DNA of 54,062 nucleotides from Bacteroidales bacterium (GTDB lineage Bacteria; Bacteroidota; Bacteroidia; Bacteroidales; Muribaculaceae). Below, piece by piece: positions 27,398-34,405 of this stretch. Below the pieces are notes generated by a model, which had not been told where the DNA came from, did no database searches, and worked only from the letters and a program-made list of their open reading frames with translations. The stretch is from positions 1-54,062 of the forward strand of contig CAAGJW010000070.1 in NCBI GenBank assembly GCA_900770215.1, written 5' to 3'. The position numbers were made by a program, and so were the translations under genes. Numbering within the stretch: position 1 is the first letter of the stretch; every line of letters starts with the position of its first letter.

Positions 27398-27405
27398 TAA
27401 CTTTG
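27398..27405 (+). promoter_or_regulatory. Candidate -7 element for the glycosyltransferase gene
   Basis: TAACTTTG (27398-27405) matches TAnnTTTG. It would start transcription about 20 nt before the proposed TTG start codon. No good -33 element is visible. Confidence 0.45.
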
Positions 27406-27431
27406 CCCTGGATAAATGCACAATTGCCATT

Positions 27432-28553
27432 TTGGAAATCACAATCGTCATAGTAAGCTACCAGGCCAAATACTTCTTGGAGCAGACCCTGCGGTCGGCC
27501 ATCGAGGCCGTCGACGGGCTCGACTGTGAAATCATTGTGGTCGACAACAACTCGGCCGACGGCACTGCGGCCTGGGTCAAGGAGCGGTTTGGGCGCCAGG
27601 TGCGCGTAGTCGAAAACGAGCACAACGTGGGTTTCGGCCGGGCCAACAACCAGGCCATCGAGCAGGCGCAAGGCCGCTACACGCTCATCCTCAACCCCGA
27701 CACCATCGTCACTGCCCAGTGCCTGCAAGCCTGCCGCCAGTGGATGGCCACGCACCCCGAGTGCGGCGCCATAGGGGTGCACATGATCGACGGCGACGGC
27801 CACTTCCTGCCCGAGTCGAAGCGGGCGTTTCCCACGCCCTGGGTGTCGTTTTGCAAAATCTTCGGCCTCTCGCGGCTCTTCCCGCGCTCGCGCTGGCTGG
27901 CCAAGTACCACCTGCGCTACCTTGCCGAGCGCGAGCCTCACGCCGTCGACATCCTCTCGGGCGCATTCATGTTTTGCCGCACGACCCTGCTGCAGCAAGT
28001 GGGCGGCTTCGACGAGGACTTTTTCATGTACGGCGAAGACATCGACCTCTCCTACCGCTTGGTGAAGGCTGGTTTCCAAAACTGGTATTTGCCTGCAAGC
28101 ATCGTGCACTACAAGGGCGAGAGCACACGCAAGGAGAGCATGCGCTATGTGAAAGTGTTCTACGAGGCCATGCTCATCTTCTACCGCAAGCACTTCCCGC
28201 GCTACAGGGCCGTGCTCTACCCCGTGATCAAGCTTGGCGTGTGGCTACGGCAGTCGGCAGCCATAGCCCGGCGCGCCCTGCATGTGCCCGCACGGGGCAG
28301 CAAGCCACAGGCCCCCTGCCAGTGGGTCGTGCTCAGCCGCAACGCCCAGGAGATAGCCCGGCAGTGCCACATCGGGCACTACAGCACCGGCATCCCCGTC
28401 GGCGGCGAAGCGAGCGTGCTTGTCGACGACGGCAGCTACAACTATGGCCGCATCGTTGAGCTCATCGACGACAACGCCCGCCGCGGCCTGCACTGGCACA
28501 TCTACTCAAGCCGCAACGGCATCGTCATCTCACCCAAAATGCAGCAGCCATGA
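27432..28553 (+). CDS. Family 2 glycosyltransferase (probable TTG start)
   Basis: A GT-A fold glycosyltransferase of about 373 residues. N-terminal EITIVIVSYQAKYFL, then IIVVDNNSADGT, HNVGFGRANNQAI, LNPDT as the metal-binding DXD-like motif, a SGAFMF segment and YGEDIDLSYRL as the catalytic-base region, as in rhamnosyltransferase-like enzymes. No ATG or GTG lies in frame between coaW and the domain, so TTG 27432 is the likely start, just after a -7 element. The last 75 or so residues (from WVVLSRNAQEI) form an extra domain also seen in other Bacteroidetes GT2 proteins. The sugar is unknown. Confidence 0.85.
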   Translation: MEITIVIVSYQAKYFLEQTLRSAIEAVDGLDCEIIVVDNNSADGTAAWVKERFGRQVRVVENEHNVGFGRANNQAIEQAQGRYTLILNPDTIVTAQCLQACRQWMATHPECGAIGVHMIDGDGHFLPESKRAFPTPWVSFCKIFGLSRLFPRSRWLAKYHLRYLAEREPHAVDILSGAFMFCRTTLLQQVGGFDEDFFMYGEDIDLSYRLVKAGFQNWYLPASIVHYKGESTRKESMRYVKVFYEAMLIFYRKHFPRYRAVLYPVIKLGVWLRQSAAIARRALHVPARGSKPQAPCQWVVLSRNAQEIARQCHIGHYSTGIPVGGEASVLVDDGSYNYGRIVELIDDNARRGLHWHIYSSRNGIVISPKMQQP

Positions 28554-29092
28554 ACGACGACAAGCACTCCACCACTCTGCTCACCGACGGCATCGTGACC
28601 CTGCGTGCCCTGGAACCCACCGACATCGACCTGCTCTACCAGTGGGAAAACGACACCTCGCTGTGGACGGTGACCGACACCATGGCACCCTACTCGCGCA
28701 AAGTGATATGGCAATATATCAACCAGTTCGACGGCGACGTGTTCCAAACCCGCCAGCTGCGCCTCATGGTCACCCTGCAAGCCCAGGGCAGCACCATAGG
28801 CACCGCCGACCTCATGCACATCGACGCCTTCAACAGCCGCGCCGAGGTGGGACTGTGTGTGGCCCGCCCCTGGCAGGGCCAGGGCTACGGGCACCGGGCA
28901 CTCGCGCTGCTCGTCGACTATGTACACAACCACCTGGGCCTGCATCAGCTCTACGTCAACATCCCCGTGTTCAACACAGCCTGCCTGCAGCTCTTCGGCG
29001 ACTGCGGCTTCACTGCCGTCGGCACGCTCAAGTCGTGGATTAGGCGGGGAGGGCGCTACTACGACGTCAACATTCTGCAACACATTTGCTAA
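28550..29092 (+). CDS. GNAT family N-acetyltransferase
   Basis: An acetyl-CoA-dependent acetyltransferase of 180 residues, RimJ/SpeG-like by layout. It starts with VTLRALEPTDIDLLYQWEND, has an acetyl-CoA loop RPWQGQGYGHRAL in the middle, and ends FGDCGFTAVGTLKSWIRRGG with the common late part of the fold. Its ATG overlaps the glycosyltransferase stop by 4 bp (ATGA), suggesting coupled expression and perhaps a sugar or surface-structure substrate. That role is inference. Confidence 0.85.
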   Translation: MNDDKHSTTLLTDGIVTLRALEPTDIDLLYQWENDTSLWTVTDTMAPYSRKVIWQYINQFDGDVFQTRQLRLMVTLQAQGSTIGTADLMHIDAFNSRAEVGLCVARPWQGQGYGHRALALLVDYVHNHLGLHQLYVNIPVFNTACLQLFGDCGFTAVGTLKSWIRRGGRYYDVNILQHIC

Positions 29093-29116
29093 TCTTCAAC
29101 TTTTTCATTATATTTG
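29085..29116 (+). promoter_or_regulatory. Promoter of yqgE
   Basis: TTTG (29085-29088), a 20-bp spacer and TATATTTG (29109-29116). The -33 element lies inside the last codons of the acetyltransferase gene. The start site would fall only about 5 nt before the yqgE ATG at 29127. Confidence 0.65.
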
Positions 29117-29126
29117 TTGATAGATT

Positions 29127-29732
29127 ATGCTAGCGATCAATCAAGACATATTCAACCTGCTCGACAAGCAGCCCACACCCTCGCGAGGCTCGGTCCTCGT
29201 GGCCAAGCCCACGCTCGCCGACCCGCACTTCAAGCACTCGGTCATCGTGCTCATCGACCACGACAACGAGAAGGGAAGCATGGGGCTCATCGTGAACAAG
29301 TACACCGGCTTCTCGCTGCACGATGTGCTGCCCAGCGTCGACAATGCCAGCCACGTGCCGCTCTACCTGGGCGGCCCGGTGAAGCCCGACATGCTGTTTT
29401 TTCTGCATCGTCTTGGCCCCGATGTCATCCCCCAGTCGCTGCAATTGGCCAAGGGGCTGTATCTGGGCGGCGACTACGATGCAATAAAGCGCTATGTGGG
29501 CAGCGGGCAGCCCGTGGCCGGGTTCATGAAGTGCCTGCTGGGCTATGCCGGCTGGGACCAGGGCCAGCTGGACGGCGAGATCGAGCGCCACGACTGGGCC
29601 GTGCTCAACCATGCCCCTCTTAACCACCTCATGAGCGAAAACGGCGACAAGCTGTGGCGACACACGGTGCAGGACTTCGGCGACAAGTACCGCCTGTGGC
29701 TCAACTGGCCCAGCGACCCCACCTGCAACTGA
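29127..29732 (+). CDS. yqgE: YqgE/AlgH family protein
   Basis: A 201-residue protein of the YqgE/AlgH family, often annotated as putative transcriptional regulator although its biochemical role is unsettled. Family marks are PSRGSVLVAKPTLADPHFKHSVIVLIDH, the GSMGLIVNK segment, LYLGGPVKPD, and late FMKCLLGYAGWDQGQLDGEI. The predicted mRNA has almost no leader. A GC-rich alternating tract follows the stop. Confidence 0.9.
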   Translation: MLAINQDIFNLLDKQPTPSRGSVLVAKPTLADPHFKHSVIVLIDHDNEKGSMGLIVNKYTGFSLHDVLPSVDNASHVPLYLGGPVKPDMLFFLHRLGPDVIPQSLQLAKGLYLGGDYDAIKRYVGSGQPVAGFMKCLLGYAGWDQGQLDGEIERHDWAVLNHAPLNHLMSENGDKLWRHTVQDFGDKYRLWLNWPSDPTCN

Positions 29733-29754
29733 GCGTGCACGTGCACGCACGCGC
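29733..29754. repeat. Alternating purine-pyrimidine tract with perfect palindrome
   Basis: Twenty-two consecutive bases alternate purine and pyrimidine. Within them is the 16-bp perfect palindrome GCGTGCACGTGCACGC (29733-29748). It lies directly after the yqgE stop. No T run follows, so it is not a standard terminator. Confidence 0.6.
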
Positions 29755-29891
29755 CAATCATGAACAAAGTGAAAAGGTTGCAAAATAGCATTAACAATCG
29801 CTGCTCTAGCCCAATTTTTTGATAACTTTATCGTTATATTATATACATATCATATCTCAAACATCTTTTTCAGCTGAAACAACAGAACAAA

Positions 29892-30773
29892 ATGAAAGTA
29901 CTGAAATTTGGAGGCACCTCGGTGGGCTCGGTCGAGAGCCTGAAAAACGTGAAGAGCATCGTTGAAAGCCAAGACGACCAAGTGGTCGTGGTCGTGTCGG
30001 CCCTGGGCGGCGTGACCGACTTGCTGCTCGACATGACCCATAAGGCCGAAGCGCGCGACGACAGCTATGAGCCCATGGTCGAGCAGTTGCTCAACCGCCA
30101 CAACACCGTGATCGAGGGCGTCGTGCCCGCCAACCAGCAAGCACAGTGCAAGGCCATCATGCAGCAATTCATCGTGCAAGGCCTCACGCAATTCTTCTCT
30201 ATGCTCTATGCCAACCAGAACCTCGAGGCCGATTTCAAGGCCCAGGTCGAAGACGCCATCGTGGCCCACGGCGAGACCCTCTCGTCGGCCATCGTCACCT
30301 GCATGCTCGGCGCTGTGCCCCACTTCTCGCCCAACTTCATCAAGACCAAGGACGTGAACGGCGAGCGCGTGCTCGACAACGCCACCTTCGACTTGATAGC
30401 TCAGGAGTTCAAGGGCCGCAAGGAGAAGGTGCACGTCACGCAGGGCTTCATCAGCGAGGACTCGAACAACGGCGCCAAGACCAACCTGGGGCGCGGTGGC
30501 AGCGACTTCACCGCCGCTCTCATTGCAGCCGCACTCGATGCCAGCAGCCTCGAGATATGGACCGACGTCGACGGCTTCTACACGGCCGACCCCAAGAAAG
30601 ACCCCACTGCCACCGTCATGCCCCGCATGACCTACCAGCAGGCACTCGACATGTGCCAGGCCGGTGCCAAGGTGATCTACGCCCCCACGCTCTCGCCAGT
30701 GGCCATCAAGCACATACCGGTGTGGGTGAAAAACACCTTCAACCCGCAGGCGCCTGGCACGCTCATCGACTGA
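29892..30773 (+). CDS. lysC: Aspartokinase, catalytic domain only
   Basis: Aspartate kinase phosphorylates aspartate at the entry of the lysine, threonine and methionine pathways. The 293-residue protein starts MKVLKFGGTSVGSVES and has VVVVSALGGVTDLL, SSAIVTC, GRGGSDFTAALIAAAL and IWTDVDGFYTADP, covering the amino-acid kinase fold. It ends NPQAPGTLID, exactly where the two regulatory ACT domains start in usual enzymes of about 440 residues. Sequence after the stop does not continue the protein in any frame. The next gene is thrC, so it probably supplies threonine synthesis and may lack feedback control. Confidence 0.88.
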   Translation: MKVLKFGGTSVGSVESLKNVKSIVESQDDQVVVVVSALGGVTDLLLDMTHKAEARDDSYEPMVEQLLNRHNTVIEGVVPANQQAQCKAIMQQFIVQGLTQFFSMLYANQNLEADFKAQVEDAIVAHGETLSSAIVTCMLGAVPHFSPNFIKTKDVNGERVLDNATFDLIAQEFKGRKEKVHVTQGFISEDSNNGAKTNLGRGGSDFTAALIAAALDASSLEIWTDVDGFYTADPKKDPTATVMPRMTYQQALDMCQAGAKVIYAPTLSPVAIKHIPVWVKNTFNPQAPGTLID

Positions 30774-30804
30774 TAGAGACTGCCCCACGGGCGACACAAC
30801 AGTG

Positions 30805-30827
30805 ACACATGCACACGCACGCACACA
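30805..30827. repeat. Alternating purine-pyrimidine tract between lysC and thrC
   Basis: Twenty-three bases of strict purine-pyrimidine alternation, mostly CA/CG steps, in the 94-bp gap between the aspartokinase stop and the thrC start. Similar tracts occur at 2956-2973, 3054-3072 and 29733-29754. Confidence 0.5.
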
Positions 30828-30867
30828 ATTACACATCGCACAAGAAATAAAGCAACTAAATGAAACT

Positions 30868-32178
30868 ATGAGATACTATAGTACCAACGACCAAACACAT
30901 CAAGCCACGCTCGAGGAGGCCGTGCTCAAGGGCCGTGCCGACGACGGCGGCCTCTACTTGCCCGAGCACATCCCGGTGCTGCCGCAAGCCTTTGTGAGCA
31001 ACCTGCACTCGATGAGCCTGCAAGAAATGAGCTATGCCGTGGCCAACTATGCCCTGCAGGGCGATATCGAGGCCAGCGTGCTGCACAACATTGTCTACGA
31101 CTCGCTCAACTTTCCCATTCCTCTGACCTATGTGGGCGGCAACCGCTTTGCCCTCGAGCTATTCCACGGCCCCTCCATGAGTTTCAAGGACGTGGGCATG
31201 CGCTTCATGGGCCGGCTGGTGTCCTATTTCACCAGGCTCCACAACCAGGAAATCAACGTGCTGGTCACCACATCGGGCAACACGGGCGGCGCCGTGGCTG
31301 GCGGCTTCTACGGCATACCGGGCGTGAACGTCTACATCCTCTACCCGCAAGACACCCTCTCGCCCCTGCAAGAGGCGCAATTCACCACCCTGGGCGGCAA
31401 TGTAACCGCCCTCGAGGTGAACGGCACGCTCGACGACTGCCGCGAGATGGTGGCCGAGGCCTTTGCCGACAAGGAGCTCAACGAGCTCATGCACCTCACG
31501 AGCGCCCGCACCATCAACATGGCGCGGCTGCTGCCACAGGTGTTCTACTACTTCTTTGCCTTCGCCCAGCTCGCCGAGCGTGAGCAAGCCCTCGACCAGC
31601 TCGTTTTTGCCGTGCCGTGCGGCAACCTGGGCAACCTCACGGCCGGTGTCATGGCCAAGAAAATGGGACTGCCGGTGAAGCGCTTCATCGCTGCCGACAA
31701 TTGCAACGACGTGTTCACTCAGTATCTCGCCACGGGCGACTTCGTGCCCCGCAAGGTCACGCCCAGCGTGGCACCGGCCATGGACATAGGCAACCCGCAA
31801 AACTTCGCCCAGCTGCACGCCATGCTGCACAGCCACATGGAGGCGTGCGAGCTCATCGACGGCGTGGCCTACGACGACAAGCAAATCATGAGCACCATAG
31901 CCCACGTGTGGCAACAAGAGCACTACCTGCTCGACCCGCAAAGTGCCACAGCCTATCGCGCCCTGCTCGAGTGCCTGCAACCTGGCGAGACGGGCGTGGC
32001 GCTGGCCACAACACACCCGGCTAAGTACCGCGACACTGTGGAGCAAGCCACGGGCGAGACACTGCGCGTGCCCGCCACGTTGTCGCACTTCCTGGGCGGT
32101 ACCCGCCACGTGACCCAGCTCAACAGCGGCTACAACGCCCTCAAGCAATTCCTGCTCAAGCACAACGCCCAGCAGTGA
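30868..32178 (+). CDS. thrC: Threonine synthase
   Basis: PLP enzyme that converts O-phosphohomoserine to threonine. From ATG 30868 it has 436 residues: MRYYSTNDQTHQATLEEAVLKG-type start, PLP lysine K107 in SFKDVGMRF, and the phosphate loop TTSGNTGGAVAGGFYG. An earlier in-frame ATG (30802) lies in the low-complexity gap and is unlikely. The gene follows lysC and ends before a bidirectional terminator. A shortened copy of its 3' end lies about 2.1 kb downstream (34253-34295). Confidence 0.94.
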   Translation: MRYYSTNDQTHQATLEEAVLKGRADDGGLYLPEHIPVLPQAFVSNLHSMSLQEMSYAVANYALQGDIEASVLHNIVYDSLNFPIPLTYVGGNRFALELFHGPSMSFKDVGMRFMGRLVSYFTRLHNQEINVLVTTSGNTGGAVAGGFYGIPGVNVYILYPQDTLSPLQEAQFTTLGGNVTALEVNGTLDDCREMVAEAFADKELNELMHLTSARTINMARLLPQVFYYFFAFAQLAEREQALDQLVFAVPCGNLGNLTAGVMAKKMGLPVKRFIAADNCNDVFTQYLATGDFVPRKVTPSVAPAMDIGNPQNFAQLHAMLHSHMEACELIDGVAYDDKQIMSTIAHVWQQEHYLLDPQSATAYRALLECLQPGETGVALATTHPAKYRDTVEQATGETLRVPATLSHFLGGTRHVTQLNSGYNALKQFLLKHNAQQ

Positions 32179-32199
32179 GAGGGCTGGCGCAAAAACTAA

Positions 32200-32240
32200 A
32201 AAGGAGGCGACTCGAGCAAGAGCCACCTCCTTTCATCATT
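32200..32240. terminator. Bidirectional terminator between thrC and T9SS protein 1
   Basis: A 14-bp stem (32200-32213 with 32220-32233; AAAGGAGG...CCTCCTTT) is followed by a T run on the plus strand (about 32239-32244) and by TTTTTAGTTTTT on the minus strand. Two pairs are wobbles when read on the minus strand and mismatches on the plus strand. It serves converging thrC and the secreted-protein gene. Confidence 0.8.
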
Positions 32241-32262
32241 TTTTATAGTTGGATGAGAAATG

Positions 32263-34059
32263 TTACTTCACAATCTTTACAGTCTTGCTGCCCACCTTCA
32301 CGAGATAGACACCGCGGGCTAGGCTTTGGCCGTCGATCACGTTGCTGCCCTCGCTCAGGGCCGCCTGGCGCACGAGCTGGCCGGCCACGTTGTAGACACT
32401 GGCCTGGGCGGCCTGGCTGGCTTCGACCACAATGTTGCCGCCCTCAACACGGGCTGCAACACCGCTCATTGCCACCTTGTCGACACCCGCTGTCGACGGG
32501 CCCTGGCTGGCTGTGAAATCGACCTCGGCTCCTGGATAGGTGAATCGCACCACTGCATCGCGATAGGCGCCCTTGTTGGGAGCGGCAGTGAAATTGGCAG
32601 TGACCACATAGGTGAAATACTCGTTGTCGATCAAGCTGTCGACCAGCTGCACATTGAGCCACGAGGGAAGTCCGCTCACCTTCCACTTGCCAGCACGCCG
32701 GTAGGAGAACAGCTCCACGCGGTAATCCTCGCCATCGGGGTCAAACTCGTGATTGCCAGGGTAATTCTTCAGATTGAACTCAAAGAAGGGGTGCTCAATC
32801 TCGAGATTGATGCCAATGCCAGTATAGTTCGAGGCACCAAAGAAGCTGTTGTGCAAGCCGATGAGGGTGGGAGCATTGTCGCCTTGCTTCACGCCCACAT
32901 AGGCGAGTTCGCCATAGCCCTCGTCGTAGGTATCGGCCGAATAGATGGTGGTGAAATCGCTCACGTCGTCAACGTTGTAGCCCTCGACCACGACGATGAT
33001 GGGAAAGTCGATATTAAGCGGCACGCCGCCATTGGCAGCCTCAAGGTCAAATGGCATCAAGCCCACAAACTCGTCGGTCGACGAGTTGTAGCTAAAGCTG
33101 TTGATCATGCTCGACTCGCTGGCCTTGTAGCTGGCCTTGCCTATCACAGTGGCCTTGGAGAGGTCGACAACGTTGTAGGATGTTGCCTTGTAGGAAGGAA
33201 GCGAGTCGACCTTGTAGACCGTGGCTGTGAACACCGGCGTGCTGCTGGCCTTGGCGAGCTTCATCATCTGGAAGCGTATGCCCGCCTTCCTGAGCGCGTA
33301 AGGATGCTCGGGGGCCTCAAAGCCGGCGGCCACACAGTTCCACCCTGCCGTGTTCTTGCCCAGCAGTTTGCCGGCGGCCTTGCCCGTAGAGTCGGTCACG
33401 GTGGCATAGTGGGCGCCAACCTTGACGGTGCCCGTGCGGTTGGAGCTGCTGCCGAAGAAGTGGCTGTTGACCCACGCCTCGCGCTCGGCAACGGTGTCGA
33501 TATAAGTCGGGTAGTTGGGATAGGTCGTCACGCAGCCCACATAAGCCTTGTCGCCATTGTAGCCCTTGGGCTGGAAGATGACGCTGGTGTCGGCGTTGCT
33601 GGCCGTGAGCACGGGCAGGGTGTCGACTTCAAGCGTGTAGGTCACCGGTACCGAGTCGGTTGTGGGATGTATCCACGACGACCACTCGCTGTACAAGTCC
33701 CACTTCACGCTGCTGGCACCCGTTGAGGTGTTGACATAGGTGGTAGGCTTGTAGGGGAAGCCAAACACATAGGGGCAATACCACGAGAAGTAGCCCACAT
33801 CGTCGATGCGGGTAAACGAGGTCGCCCAGTAGGCGCCGGCCGGTCTCTTGTACCAAGCCACCGGTGTGGCAGCCGCGCGACGGCGTGAGTCATTGATTTC
33901 GGCCTGGGTGAGCATGTGCACATCCACGCCCGTGGCCTCGGTCATCTTGCAGGCCGGAATTTCGGTTACGTTGGCAGCCGGCAATTGCAGCACACCTGGT
34001 TGGGCACTCACACTGGCAGCTACTGCCAATGCTCCCGCAATGAGAAGAAATTGTTTCAT
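32263..34059 (-). CDS. T9SS-exported protein of unknown function, paralogue 1
   Basis: A secreted protein of 598 residues from ATG 34059 (two codons longer if 34065 is used) with signal peptide MKQFLLIAGALAVAASVSAQ. An early WYKRPAGAYWATS motif is shared with two nearby paralogues. Near the C-terminus an immunoglobulin-like stretch contains VRFTYPGAEVDFTASQG. It ends with a T9SS type A sorting tail (ASVYNVAGQLVRQ, NVIDGQSLARGVYLVKVGSKT). T9SS would move it across the outer membrane and remove the tail. No enzyme motif is evident. It has its own promoter (34124-34154). Confidence 0.82.
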   Translation of the reverse strand: MKQFLLIAGALAVAASVSAQPGVLQLPAANVTEIPACKMTEATGVDVHMLTQAEINDSRRRAAATPVAWYKRPAGAYWATSFTRIDDVGYFSWYCPYVFGFPYKPTTYVNTSTGASSVKWDLYSEWSSWIHPTTDSVPVTYTLEVDTLPVLTASNADTSVIFQPKGYNGDKAYVGCVTTYPNYPTYIDTVAEREAWVNSHFFGSSSNRTGTVKVGAHYATVTDSTGKAAGKLLGKNTAGWNCVAAGFEAPEHPYALRKAGIRFQMMKLAKASSTPVFTATVYKVDSLPSYKATSYNVVDLSKATVIGKASYKASESSMINSFSYNSSTDEFVGLMPFDLEAANGGVPLNIDFPIIVVVEGYNVDDVSDFTTIYSADTYDEGYGELAYVGVKQGDNAPTLIGLHNSFFGASNYTGIGINLEIEHPFFEFNLKNYPGNHEFDPDGEDYRVELFSYRRAGKWKVSGLPSWLNVQLVDSLIDNEYFTYVVTANFTAAPNKGAYRDAVVRFTYPGAEVDFTASQGPSTAGVDKVAMSGVAARVEGGNIVVEASQAAQASVYNVAGQLVRQAALSEGSNVIDGQSLARGVYLVKVGSKTVKIVK

Positions 34060-34123
34060 GGGCATTTTGTTCTTGTAATATGTAAGTAATAATATAATCC
34101 TCCGAAAGCATTATTAGCTCTTA

Positions 34124-34154
34124 CAAAACTATAAAAATTACGGTTAAAAGACAA
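34124..34154 (-). promoter_or_regulatory. Promoter of T9SS protein 1
   Basis: On the minus strand TTG (34154-34152), a 20-bp spacer and TAGTTTTG (34131-34124) fit the Bacteroidetes consensus and give a leader of about 60 nt. Confidence 0.6.
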
Positions 34155-34252
34155 TACTTTATCACTATTTTTCTTAAAAATCTATTAAAAACAAGGAAAA
34201 ACGGGCCTTAAAGTTAACATAGATTAATTTTGCCACGTGTGCCAGGCCGCAC

Positions 34253-34405
34253 GTGGCAGCAAGAGCACTACCTGCTCAAGCACAACGCCCAGCAGCAGAA
34301 AGGCTGGCGCAAAGAAAAAACTAAAAAGGAGGCGGCTCGATCAAGAGCCGCCTCCTTTCATCATTTTTTATAGTAGGATGAGAAATGTTACTTCACAACC
34401 TTCAC
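34253..34405. repeat. Relic of the thrC 3' end plus duplicated terminator and gene end
   Basis: Bases 34253-34277 match thrC 31908-31932 with one difference. Bases 34271-34295 match thrC 32151-32175 exactly. The two thrC pieces, 220 bp apart in the intact gene, are joined at the shared 7-mer CCTGCTC. The copy then continues through the thrC terminator into the end of a T9SS gene, as at 32176-32290, with a few changes. The thrC stop TGA is changed to CAG. This is a second copy of the thrC/T9SS junction. Confidence 0.85.
34325..34370. terminator. Terminator of T9SS protein 2 (second copy of the thrC terminator)
   Basis: A perfect 14-bp stem (34325-34338 with 34345-34358) is followed on the minus strand by TTTTTAGTTTTTTC and on the plus strand by a T6 run. 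It is almost identical to 32200-32240 but lacks its two non-Watson-Crick pairs. Confidence 0.8.

Noticed and set aside
34225..34232. Plus-strand promoter in front of the thrC relic (TAATTTTG)
   Set aside because: It matches the -7 consensus, but no -33 is present and no gene follows. It is likely a chance match in AT-rich sequence.
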